Part shown: in pieces, positions 1 through 5,981 of the stretch
Layout of the letters: each line of letters opens with the position of its first letter
How positions within the stretch are numbered: the first letter of the stretch is position 1
Assembly: GCA_028717985.1 (NCBI GenBank)
Contig: JAQUMS010000074.1
Location: forward strand, 1-6,512
Direction of reading: 5' to 3'
DNA length: 6,512 nucleotides
Origin: Candidatus Omnitrophota bacterium
Lineage (GTDB): Bacteria > Omnitrophota > Gorgyraeia > Gygaellales > Profunditerraquicolaceae
Made by a program: the position numbers and the translations under genes
Notes under the pieces: model-generated
What the model was told of the DNA's origin: nothing
The model's database searches: none
What the model saw: the letters and a program-made list of their open reading frames with translations, nothing else

Positions 1-1
1 A

Positions 2-421
2 TGGAACAATAGCGATGTAAGTATCTCTTATAGCGTTATTGATGCGCTGTCCGGGGTAAATGGTAATACTATTGGTTCCGTGGCGATTAGCGGAGAAGGC
101 GAAAACTTAACGCAGGAGTTAATTGTAACAGATAAAGCCGGCAATAGCGCGACAGTTCAATCTCCGGCAGTGAAGATCGACAAAACCTCTCCTATAATTA
201 CTTTTATTTCACCGACAAACGGAGCTGAATATGTTTTAAATAATCAGATTACGGCTTCGTGGTCGGTTGTTGACGCTTTTTCCGGAGTCAATTCCGCTGT
301 GGGTACAGCTTCCAACGGACAGCTTATTGATACAGCTACACTTGGGCAGAAGACATTCAGAGTTACGGCAACGGATAAAGCCGGAAATACGGCGGATACA
401 AACATAACCTATAACATTAAG
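2..421 (+). repeat. Two tandem Ig-like domain repeats within the 5' partial gene
   Basis: The encoded motifs recur with a period of about 77-81 residues: D14-A-L-S-G-V-N20 against D91-A-F-S-G-V-N97, and D44-K-A-G-N48 against D125-K-A-G-N129. At the DNA level the 11-mer gataaagccgg is found at 131-141 and again at 374-384, 243 bp (81 codons) apart. The first copy is cut by the window edge, so the full protein probably holds more copies upstream. Confidence 0.75.
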
Positions 422-781
422 AACTATAATTATATTTACAGCGGAGTATTTCCGCCAATTAATCAGGATGGAACCAGTGTGTTTAAGCTGAATAGGACAG
501 TCCCGGTTAAGTTTCAACTAAAGGATCAATTCGGAAACTTCGTTTCCACTGCCGTAGCCAGGATATACCTAAGTAAGCTAACAAATTCGATTATTGGCAA
601 TGAGATAGAACCTGAATCTACCAGTCAGGCAACCGAAGGCAATTTATTCAGGTACAGCAGTACTGATAATCAATATGTTTTTAATCTTGGGACAAAAAAT
701 CTTTCTCAGGGGACTTGGCAAATAAGGATCGCGCTTGATGATAACACTTCCAAATATGTGAATATTTCGCTTAGAAATTAA
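2..781 (+). CDS. C-terminal part of a surface/secreted Ig-like repeat protein with a PxKF-like C-terminal domain (5' partial)
   Basis: The frame is open from base 2 to the TAA at 779-781 (259 residues) and has no start codon in a plausible place, so the gene begins upstream of the window. The GTG at base 80 lies inside a repeat and is not the true start. Residues 1-60 and about 72-140 are two copies of a bacterial Ig-like fold, with matching motifs 'DALSGVN'/'DAFSGVN' and 'TDKAGN' in both; 'IDKTSP' at 59-64 is a typical linker. Residues about 146-257 form a different beta-rich domain with 'VPVKF' (167-171). This resembles the PxKF domain found at the C-terminus of bacterial extracellular proteins. 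There is no LPXTG, PEP-CTERM or C-terminal membrane helix. Such proteins are exported and act as adhesins, S-layer-like or carbohydrate-associated surface proteins. The specific function cannot be told without the N-terminus. Confidence 0.85.
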   Translation, partial: WNNSDVSISYSVIDALSGVNGNTIGSVAISGEGENLTQELIVTDKAGNSATVQSPAVKIDKTSPIITFISPTNGAEYVLNNQITASWSVVDAFSGVNSAVGTASNGQLIDTATLGQKTFRVTATDKAGNTADTNITYNIKNYNYIYSGVFPPINQDGTSVFKLNRTVPVKFQLKDQFGNFVSTAVARIYLSKLTNSIIGNEIEPESTSQATEGNLFRYSSTDNQYVFNLGTKNLSQGTWQIRIALDDNTSKYVNISLRN

Positions 782-1042
782 TCGGGATATTAAAATTATA
801 AGAGTTATAATTAGATGATATGCTATCTATTGATAAAATATCTGGAGTAACCCGGCATTATTTCTTATATGGGATCAACAATAATTTTTGTGTAATCATA
901 ATATGAATAACTTTGAAAATAGGAAAGAGATTGGGGAAAATTAATGAGTTATAATATTTAATGCATAAGCTCGGTCAAACTAAGTATTATGTTTTTAACG
1001 GTCTTAAGATAATATGCCGATTTATTCAATGCTGGGTATGAC
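782..1042. other. AT-rich intergenic region without a gene
   Basis: No credible ORF is seen on either strand. The stretch is very AT-rich (13 G/C in the 60 bases 901-960 by hand count). It contains a perfect 8-bp inverted repeat with a 3-nt loop (794-801 and 805-812) that has no G-C pair and no following T-run. A TATAAT at 950-955 could be a -10 element for the downstream operon, but the 17-bp-spaced hexamer (927-932, gagatt) is a poor -35. The promoter of the glycosyltransferase operon is expected here, but I cannot place it with confidence. Confidence 0.6.
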
Positions 1043-2161
1043 ATGAAAATACTTTTTATCACGAGAAACTTTCCTCCTCAAAAGGGTGGTCTTGAAACGA
1101 CGGCATTTTGGCTGGTGTATTCTCTCCGGAAGAAGGAGCAAGTAATTCTTTTGAAATGGGGTGGATGCAGAAAATTATTGCTTCTATGTTTTCCTTATTT
1201 TTTGTGCATCGCCTCACTTTTTATTTTAAGAGGGAGTTGCGATATCATTTATTTGCATGATGGGATGCTTGCTCCGCTTGGATTGATCTTAAAAATTTTC
1301 AGGAAGCCTGCAGTCATTACTATCCATGGACTGGATATAACCTATAAAAACAAATTATACCAATTCGTAGTACCAGCATGTGTTTCTCGTTTAGACAGTA
1401 TTATCTGTATTAGTGAAGCTACTAAAAAAGAGTGTTTGGCTCGAAATATTCCCGAAAGAAAGATCCATCTAATTCCTGATGGGTTTAATGACTGCTATTA
1501 TATACATAACGCCGATAAGGAAACGTTGAAGAAAGAAGCGGATAGGAAGTTTGGTCTTAATATTGGAAATAATAAGATTATTTTTTCTGTATCCAGATTG
1601 GTGGAACGAAAAGGAATTCATTGGTTTGTGGATGAGGTCATCCCGCTTCTTAAAGAGAGTCATGAGAATTTTCTATATCTTATTGCCGGCGAAGGAGGGA
1701 TGAGGGATAAGATAGAAGAATCAATCAGGATTAAAAAAATTGGCAAATGGGTAAAACTTCTTGGGAAACTCAGCGAAGCAGATTTAAAACTTTTTTTTAA
1801 TATCTCCGATATTTTTGTTATGCCTAATCTTCCTTTGAAAGGGGATATCGAAGGCTTTGGGGTTGCGGCTTTGGAAGCGGCCTCCTGCAAGGTTGTAGTT
1901 GTAGCTTCGAATTTAGAGGGGATAAAAGACGCTTTATTGAATGGGGAAGCGGGGATATTGGTTCCATCTTTGAATGCCGTAAACTTTAAAAATGAGCTTT
2001 TGACACTGATCGAGAATGATGAGTTAAGAGTAATTCTTGGTAACAATGTGCGTAATTCTGTGCTCGCCCATTTTTTATGGGAAGATATAGCATTAAAATA
2101 TCTTGATGTTTTAAAAGGTCATCTGGAGCCGTTTATCGCAAAAAATAACTTTTCGGGATAG
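1043..2161 (+). CDS. GT4-family (GT-B fold) glycosyltransferase
   Basis: The 372-residue product is a retaining glycosyltransferase that would move a sugar from a nucleotide-sugar donor to a lipid-linked or glycan acceptor at the inner face of the membrane. The N-terminal acceptor domain starts 'MKILFITRNFPP' with the Gly-rich loop 'KGGLE' (14-18). 'HGLD' (95-98) and 'ISEATK' (123-128) follow, typical of this family. The C-terminal donor domain has 'SRLVERKG' (184-191; Arg/Lys for the diphosphate), 'GEG' (216-218) and the E-x7-E signature E270-GFGVAAL-E278. A hydrophobic stretch near 45-63 may help membrane association. An in-frame TAA at 1010-1012 with no start codon in between makes ATG 1043 the first possible start; the RBS is poor (GGG at 1034-1036). 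It opens a five-gene run, 2 bp before the methyltransferase. It is more AT-rich than its neighbours. Donor and acceptor cannot be assigned. Confidence 0.9.
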   Translation: MKILFITRNFPPQKGGLETTAFWLVYSLRKKEQVILLKWGGCRKLLLLCFPYFLCIASLFILRGSCDIIYLHDGMLAPLGLILKIFRKPAVITIHGLDITYKNKLYQFVVPACVSRLDSIICISEATKKECLARNIPERKIHLIPDGFNDCYYIHNADKETLKKEADRKFGLNIGNNKIIFSVSRLVERKGIHWFVDEVIPLLKESHENFLYLIAGEGGMRDKIEESIRIKKIGKWVKLLGKLSEADLKLFFNISDIFVMPNLPLKGDIEGFGVAALEAASCKVVVVASNLEGIKDALLNGEAGILVPSLNAVNFKNELLTLIENDELRVILGNNVRNSVLAHFLWEDIALKYLDVLKGHLEPFIAKNNFSG

Positions 2162-2163
2162 CA

Positions 2164-2916
2164 ATGGAAGAATACAAAGAGCTTCGCGATGATCAGTGGG
2201 GGATTTTAAAAAACAAAAATTATTTTTTCCGGCACCTTGCCCGTATGCGGTATGATAGTATTGTGAGATGCCTTGATAAAATTAATCCTGTTTCATTCCT
2301 GGATGCCGGATGCGGTGACGGTGTGCTGGAATATTGTGTTTCCCGGCGTATGCCCGGTTTGAAGAAAATTGGATTAGATATCAGCAGTCCCAATATAATG
2401 GAAGCGGCGCATATGAATCCCGGAGCAACCTTTATCCAGGCTGACGGTCGGCATATTCCTTTCAAGGATTCTGTTTTTGATGCTGTAGTGTGTTCTGAGA
2501 TGCTTGAACATCTTGATGAATATGTTGAATGTCTCGATGAATTATCGCGGGTGACAAAGCAGTATCTTATTATCACAACTCCCAACGCTTTATCCTGGAA
2601 AATCATCAAATTTTTTCTAAAATATCCCGGCAAAGGGATTAAAGAATTATATAAGGGATTTAAACGCGGGTATTATGATGATTCTTATTATGAGAAAGCC
2701 CATTTGCACAGATATTTTTGCGTCGGATATTTAAAGAAATTACTGATAGCCCGGGGCTTTCGTATTGAATCGGAAGGTGTGACGAGTGTGTGGGATAGTG
2801 TTTTTAGGCATCTTCCGCGGTTTGCACACGGGGGATTAATGCGGTTGGACAGAATTCTCGCTCCCAGAAGCCGGTTTGGGTATTGTCTTTATATTGTCGC
2901 GAAAAAAATGCCATGA
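2164..2916 (+). CDS. Class I SAM-dependent methyltransferase (Methyltransf_11-like)
   Basis: The 250-residue protein has the Rossmann-type SAM-binding core. Motif I is 'FLDAGCGDG' (45-53). The acidic residue that contacts the SAM ribose is D72 in 'GLDIS'. 'ADGRHIPF' (93-100) precedes the 'VVCSEMLEHL' motif (108-117), which is typical of Methyltransf_11/UbiE-like enzymes. The C-terminal part (about 150-250) is basic and aromatic-rich (for example 'KGFKRGYYDDSYY'), probably the substrate-recognition region. Lying between two glycosyltransferases (2 bp after the first, ATGA overlap with the second), it is likely to O- or N-methylate a sugar residue or to cap a growing glycan. That role is inferred from context; small-molecule or lipid methylation cannot be excluded. 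A weak SD (CGGGA, 2154-2158) lies inside the end of the upstream gene. Confidence 0.87.
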   Translation: MEEYKELRDDQWGILKNKNYFFRHLARMRYDSIVRCLDKINPVSFLDAGCGDGVLEYCVSRRMPGLKKIGLDISSPNIMEAAHMNPGATFIQADGRHIPFKDSVFDAVVCSEMLEHLDEYVECLDELSRVTKQYLIITTPNALSWKIIKFFLKYPGKGIKELYKGFKRGYYDDSYYEKAHLHRYFCVGYLKKLLIARGFRIESEGVTSVWDSVFRHLPRFAHGGLMRLDRILAPRSRFGYCLYIVAKKMP

Positions 2917-3935
2917 GAGTTTTATTATTTGAGCTGAATTCTAAAAGCGGAACAAGCGTATTCAATCAAATTTTATTTTCATACTTACGGGAAAACATGG
3001 TTGATGCCGGCTTGACACGTTTTCCTTTGTGGCACGAACCTGTTTTGGATGCCATGAAAATGTGCGGGGTATATGCTCGGGAAAAAAGGAAATATGATTT
3101 TGTTCATACGTCGAGCAATCTCGGGAATTGTATGAATGCGGAGGTGATAACATTTCACCTTATGAACGCGGGAGAGCCTCATCTTGATGATCTCTCCGTA
3201 TTAAAGCGGTGGTATTGGGATTCGTACATGCGGAGGCAGGAAAAGAAAGCTGTTCGCCATGCCCGGGTAATTACCGCCGTGAGTAAATATACCGCAGGGA
3301 AAGTTAAGGAGGTCTATGGTGTGTCTCCCGAGGTTATATATAATGGTATTGATACCGAAAAATTTAACCCGTTATCCCTTTCCCGGGAAGACCTTATCGA
3401 AAAACTAAAGCTGCCGCCGGAATATTACGATAAAAAAATTATTTTTTTTGCGGGAAACGCCACTAAAAGGAAAGGTTTTGATATCGTGTGTGCGGTAATG
3501 AACGCGTTGGATGATTCGTATGTGTGTATTACCTGCGGATTGCGGATTTCTTCGGGAAATAAAAAAATCGTCAGCCTGGGCAGTGTGGGATATGATACTA
3601 TGCCGTATGTGTATAATCTCTCGGATGTTTATTTTCATCCCGCACGTGCGGAAGGGTTTGGCTTGACCGTTGCTGAAGCAATGGCATGTGGAAAACCTGT
3701 GGTGTGCGGCAATCGCACGTCATTGCCCGAATTAATCATTCATGGTAAGGGTGGTCTGGTCTGTGATGTTAATCCGGGCGATTTTATTTCTGCGATACAA
3801 GTGTTAACGGGGGACCCCGTACGTTGTAAAGAAATGGGGGGATTTAACCGCAGGTATTGTTCTGAGAAATTTGATTATAAGATTATGGGAAAGAACTATA
3901 CGGAATTATACGCGTCAGTGTGTAATGGTATGTAA
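2913..3935 (+). CDS. GT4-family (GT-B fold) glycosyltransferase, second copy
   Basis: The 340-residue protein begins at the ATG of an ATGA overlap with the upstream stop (TGA 2914-2916), which implies translational coupling; no SD is visible. An in-frame TTG at 2883 would add ten residues (MSLYCREKNA) lacking family character, so ATG 2913 is preferred. The conserved N-terminal beta strand is 'MRVLLFELN'. The family Gly-Gly loop is replaced by 'KSGTS' (11-15). 'VSKYTA' (123-128) and 'YNGID' (143-147) lead into the C-terminal donor domain, with 'TKRKGF' (184-189) and the E-x7-E motif E247-GFGLTVA-E255, followed by 'MACGKPVV' and 'SLPEL'. It would add a sugar to the same glycan as the first glycosyltransferase. 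The two are clearly different proteins and not a recent duplication. Linkage and donor are unknown. Confidence 0.9.
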   Translation: MRVLLFELNSKSGTSVFNQILFSYLRENMVDAGLTRFPLWHEPVLDAMKMCGVYAREKRKYDFVHTSSNLGNCMNAEVITFHLMNAGEPHLDDLSVLKRWYWDSYMRRQEKKAVRHARVITAVSKYTAGKVKEVYGVSPEVIYNGIDTEKFNPLSLSREDLIEKLKLPPEYYDKKIIFFAGNATKRKGFDIVCAVMNALDDSYVCITCGLRISSGNKKIVSLGSVGYDTMPYVYNLSDVYFHPARAEGFGLTVAEAMACGKPVVCGNRTSLPELIIHGKGGLVCDVNPGDFISAIQVLTGDPVRCKEMGGFNRRYCSEKFDYKIMGKNYTELYASVCNGM

Positions 3936-3951
3936 TACAGAATAATAAATT

Positions 3952-3956
3952 GAGGT
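3952..3956 (+). promoter_or_regulatory. Ribosome binding site of the second methyltransferase
   Basis: GAGGT sits 4 nt before ATG 3961. It is the clearest Shine-Dalgarno site in the glycan gene run and supports that start. It fits the 25-bp gap here, the only junction in the run wide enough to need an independent RBS. Confidence 0.7.
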
Positions 3957-3960
3957 CAGT

Positions 3961-4695
3961 ATGGCTATAACTTTTTCCGGTCCCCGTCATTTTTTTAGGT
4001 TTACCCTTATAACGAGGTTGTTAAAGAAAGAGCCGCATATAAAAACCATTTTGGATGCCGGCAGCGGTGACGGTTCCATGTCGGTTATACTGGCAGGTAA
4101 AGGGTTTCGCGTTCATGCCGTGGATAATTCTTTCATGCGATGCGAGTTTTTAAAATCAAGACTGGTTGCTGCGCATTGTGAAGATAAAGTAAATATCAGA
4201 TGTTCTTCATTACACGATGCGGTTCTTGAACCCGGATTTTTTGACGCCATAGTATGCGGGGAAGTCCTTGAACATATTGACGATGATACCGGGATTTTAA
4301 GAAAATTCCATGACGCCTTAAAGGAAAATGGGTTTCTTATTTTGAGTGTGCCGTTAGAGGGAAAAGGAAGAGACGAGTGGGATGATTTTAGCGGGCATCT
4401 GCGATTGTATAATTTTCAGGAATTAAAACAAAAACTTTGCGGAGCCGGGTTTTTAATCGAACGGGTTTATAGCTGGGGATATCCGTTCGCAAAGATCTTT
4501 CATCGTTTTGTTTTTTTAAAATGGGCGCATAAGTTCAAAAATGAGGAAGAGATAATTAATTCAAAAGATATTGTTACTTCCGCGGGTAAGAGCCGGTTTA
4601 TTTCTGTTTTGATCGGTTTGCTTTTTTTTGTGGATCTGGCATTCACGAATCCTGATCGCGGTATCGGCGTTATAATCAAGGCTCGGAAAGCGTAA
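3961..4695 (+). CDS. Class I SAM-dependent methyltransferase, second copy
   Basis: The 244-residue protein shows SAM motif I 'LDAGSGDG' (31-38), acidic D55 in 'AVDNS', and 'FDAIVCGEVLEHI' (94-106). The tail 'GHLRLYNFQELKQKL' (145-159) followed by 'GAGF' matches the usual C-terminal helix of Methyltransf_11/23 enzymes. A hydrophobic segment near 213-227 ('FISVLIGLLFFVDLAF') may lie against or in the membrane, which is unusual for a plain soluble methyltransferase and fits a lipid-linked substrate. It follows the second glycosyltransferase by 25 bp and abuts the membrane protein with no gap (TAA 4693-4695, ATG 4696). It shares the 'DAG-GDG' and 'LEH' motifs with the first methyltransferase but differs elsewhere, so the two probably modify different positions or sugars. 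The methylated group cannot be named. Confidence 0.87.
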   Translation: MAITFSGPRHFFRFTLITRLLKKEPHIKTILDAGSGDGSMSVILAGKGFRVHAVDNSFMRCEFLKSRLVAAHCEDKVNIRCSSLHDAVLEPGFFDAIVCGEVLEHIDDDTGILRKFHDALKENGFLILSVPLEGKGRDEWDDFSGHLRLYNFQELKQKLCGAGFLIERVYSWGYPFAKIFHRFVFLKWAHKFKNEEEIINSKDIVTSAGKSRFISVLIGLLFFVDLAFTNPDRGIGVIIKARKA

Positions 4696-5505
4696 ATGTA
4701 CATACAGTATTTTTTTATCGCAGTAATCTTGGCAGTTTCAGCGTTGGTCAGTTCTCTGATTTTTTGGATTTTATTAAAAAGAAAAATACATTTTTTACCC
4801 GTTTTAAAATTGTTTTGCGTTTCTGCGTCTTTGAACAGGCTCCTTGTGACGGGTTCGGGATACGCTGTATTGAGCTGGAGATTGAAGCTGTACGGTATTT
4901 CAATTCACACGTCATTAGCCGTATCGGCCGTTTCAGAACTGCTTTCAATCGCCCCATGGTTGATACTGGGGATTTATTGTGGATCTTCAGTGGCGGTTCA
5001 TATTCCCTGGGCAATGGTTGTTTTGTCCGTCCTTATTGTTCTTTTTTTGATCCTTAAATTAAAGCATATACGGGATTTTGCGGGGAAAGTCTTTGGATAT
5101 ATCCGGGAAGCCAAAATCCGTATTATTATTTCCCTCCCGTTTGTTATTATAAATATCGTGTTGGTAAGCGTTTATTATTTATTGCTTGTTCATGTGTTTC
5201 TCTTTGATTTTAATCTGCTTCAAATCATAAGGATTGTTGCTATTTCTATCGCGGCGGGATATCTTTCGCCCGTGCCTTCAGGCATAGGAATCAAGGAAGG
5301 GAGTTTGATATATCTTTTAATGCGTGAGGGGGTTGGGTTCCAGAATGCCTGCGTGTTCGCCCTTACCGACAGGCTGATAGTGACTATTTTTTATATAGCC
5401 GCCGGTTTTATAGCGGGGACGGATATTATAATCGGGGAATTGAAAAAAAAATATTTTAAACAAAGAGATCCTGATTGTTCTCCCGGGAGATCAACGGATG
5501 GTTGA
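4696..5505 (+). CDS. Flippase-like membrane protein, LPG_synthase_TM / UPF0104 family
   Basis: The 269-residue product is strongly hydrophobic, with probable membrane segments near 4-27, 73-94, 99-121, 143-170, 175-190 and 221-246. The family signature 'SPVPSGIGIKEG' (191-202) followed by 'ALTDRL' (222-227) is clear. Members resemble the membrane part of lysylphosphatidylglycerol synthase and are often encoded beside glycosyltransferases; a lipid or lipid-linked glycan translocation role is proposed but mostly unproven. Members I recall are about 300-330 residues. This one seems to lack the first helix, and the usual PG-x-x-GE-like block is replaced by 'GSGYAVLSW' (53-61). The start abuts the upstream stop, with GGAAAG (4685-4690) as a possible RBS. 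Nine adenines at 5443-5451 precede a polar tail (253-269) unlike the rest of the protein. It probably handles the product of the four upstream enzymes. Confidence 0.85.
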   Translation: MYIQYFFIAVILAVSALVSSLIFWILLKRKIHFLPVLKLFCVSASLNRLLVTGSGYAVLSWRLKLYGISIHTSLAVSAVSELLSIAPWLILGIYCGSSVAVHIPWAMVVLSVLIVLFLILKLKHIRDFAGKVFGYIREAKIRIIISLPFVIINIVLVSVYYLLLVHVFLFDFNLLQIIRIVAISIAAGYLSPVPSGIGIKEGSLIYLLMREGVGFQNACVFALTDRLIVTIFYIAAGFIAGTDIIIGELKKKYFKQRDPDCSPGRSTDG

Positions 5506-5516
5506 TATAACTTTTT
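5490..5516 (+). terminator. Weak candidate rho-independent terminator at the end of the glycan operon
   Basis: A 6-bp stem ATCAAC (5490-5495) / GTTGAT (5501-5506) with a 5-nt loop overlaps the flippase stop codon. It is followed after five bases by TTTTT (5512-5516). The stem has only two G-C pairs and the T-run is displaced, so this is weak. Its position between the last gene of one run and a strong promoter makes it plausible. Confidence 0.3.
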
Positions 5517-5527
5517 ATAAGAATTAC

Positions 5528-5556
5528 TTGACCGCGATGATAAGCTATTTTATAAT
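5528..5556 (+). promoter_or_regulatory. Sigma-70-type promoter of cheY-cheC
   Basis: The -35 is TTGACC (5528-5533, five of six consensus bases). The spacer is exactly 17 bp and the -10 is TATAAT (5551-5556, perfect). An AT-rich stretch (5506-5523) just upstream looks like an UP element. Transcription would start near 5561-5563, leaving a leader of about 26-28 nt. It marks cheY-cheC as a unit separate from the glycan genes and suggests strong housekeeping expression and not a flagellar (sigma-28) regulon. Confidence 0.78.
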
Positions 5557-5574
5557 TAAAACGCCAGCTTAAGA

Positions 5575-5580
5575 AAAGGA
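5575..5580 (+). promoter_or_regulatory. Ribosome binding site of cheY
   Basis: AAAGGA lies 8 nt before ATG 5589 and fixes that start. A nearer ATG at 5581 is in another frame and ends after six codons. Confidence 0.7.
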
Positions 5581-5588
5581 ATGAATAT

Positions 5589-5981
5589 ATGTCTAGAATA
5601 ATGGTTGTGGATGACGCGTTGTTTATGCGTTCATTGCTTACTAAGATTTTGACCGAAGAAGGATACGAGATTTGCGCGGAAGCTTCTACCGCGACTGAAG
5701 CGGTTACCAAATACAAGGCGGTTAAACCGGATTTGGTAACCATGGATATTGTTATGCCGATGATGGAAGAACTTGACGGTATCGGCGCGGTGCGGGAAAT
5801 AATCAAATTTGATCCTAATGCCAAGATCATTGTTGTATCGGTTATGGGAGAGCAGTCGCTGGTTGTTGAAGCGATACGCGCCGGAGCGAAAGATTTTGTC
5901 GTGAAGCCTGTACGCCCGGCGGTATTACTTGAAGCTGTCCGCAACGCTTTGGGGCCGGTTGACAAAACAATTGAAAAATAA
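5589..5981 (+). CDS. cheY: CheY-like single-domain response regulator
   Basis: The 130-residue protein is a stand-alone receiver domain with no output domain. The phosphorylation pocket is complete: D8 and D9 (Mg2+), D53 (phospho-acceptor in 'TMDIVMP'), S84 (the Thr/Ser switch in 'VVSVMG') and K106 ('VVKP'), with F103 at the aromatic switch position. 'VDDA-FMR', 'MGEQS' and 'AGAKDFVVKP' closely resemble B. subtilis-type CheY. When phosphorylated by CheA it would bind a motor switch (FliM or FliY) or another target. An oddity is 'MPMMEELDG' where the family has 'MPEMDG', a three-residue insertion in the beta3-alpha3 loop beside the phospho-site. It has its own promoter and RBS and its stop is followed directly by cheC, so kinase-driven signal and phosphatase are co-expressed. 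The family is certain; chemotaxis over another process is likely from the cheC partner. Confidence 0.9.
   Translation: MSRIMVVDDALFMRSLLTKILTEEGYEICAEASTATEAVTKYKAVKPDLVTMDIVMPMMEELDGIGAVREIIKFDPNAKIIVVSVMGEQSLVVEAIRAGAKDFVVKPVRPAVLLEAVRNALGPVDKTIEK

Noticed and set aside
80..82. GTG at 80 as a start codon for the first gene
   Set aside because: The same frame is open to base 2 and encodes the first half of an Ig-like repeat, so this is an internal Val codon.
794..812. 8-bp perfect inverted repeat as a terminator of the Ig-like gene
   Set aside because: The stem has no G-C pairs and no T-run follows; in such AT-rich DNA this is easily chance.
1660..2046. 128-codon minus-strand frame opposite the first glycosyltransferase
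   Set aside because: It is antisense to the conserved GT4 donor domain, its residue composition is that of a shadow frame, and it has no recognisable motif.
2883..2912. TTG at 2883 as the start of the second glycosyltransferase
   Set aside because: The ten added residues do not fit the family N-terminus; ATG 2913 in an ATGA overlap with the upstream stop starts exactly at the conserved first beta strand.
4764..5057. 97-codon plus-strand frame inside the flippase-like gene
   Set aside because: It lies wholly within a convincing membrane protein gene in another frame and shows no domain or coherent hydrophobic pattern.
5479..5490. 12-bp perfect palindrome TCTCCCGGGAGA at the end of the flippase-like gene
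   Set aside because: It has no loop, lies in coding sequence, and appears only once; nothing marks it as an operator or recombination site.
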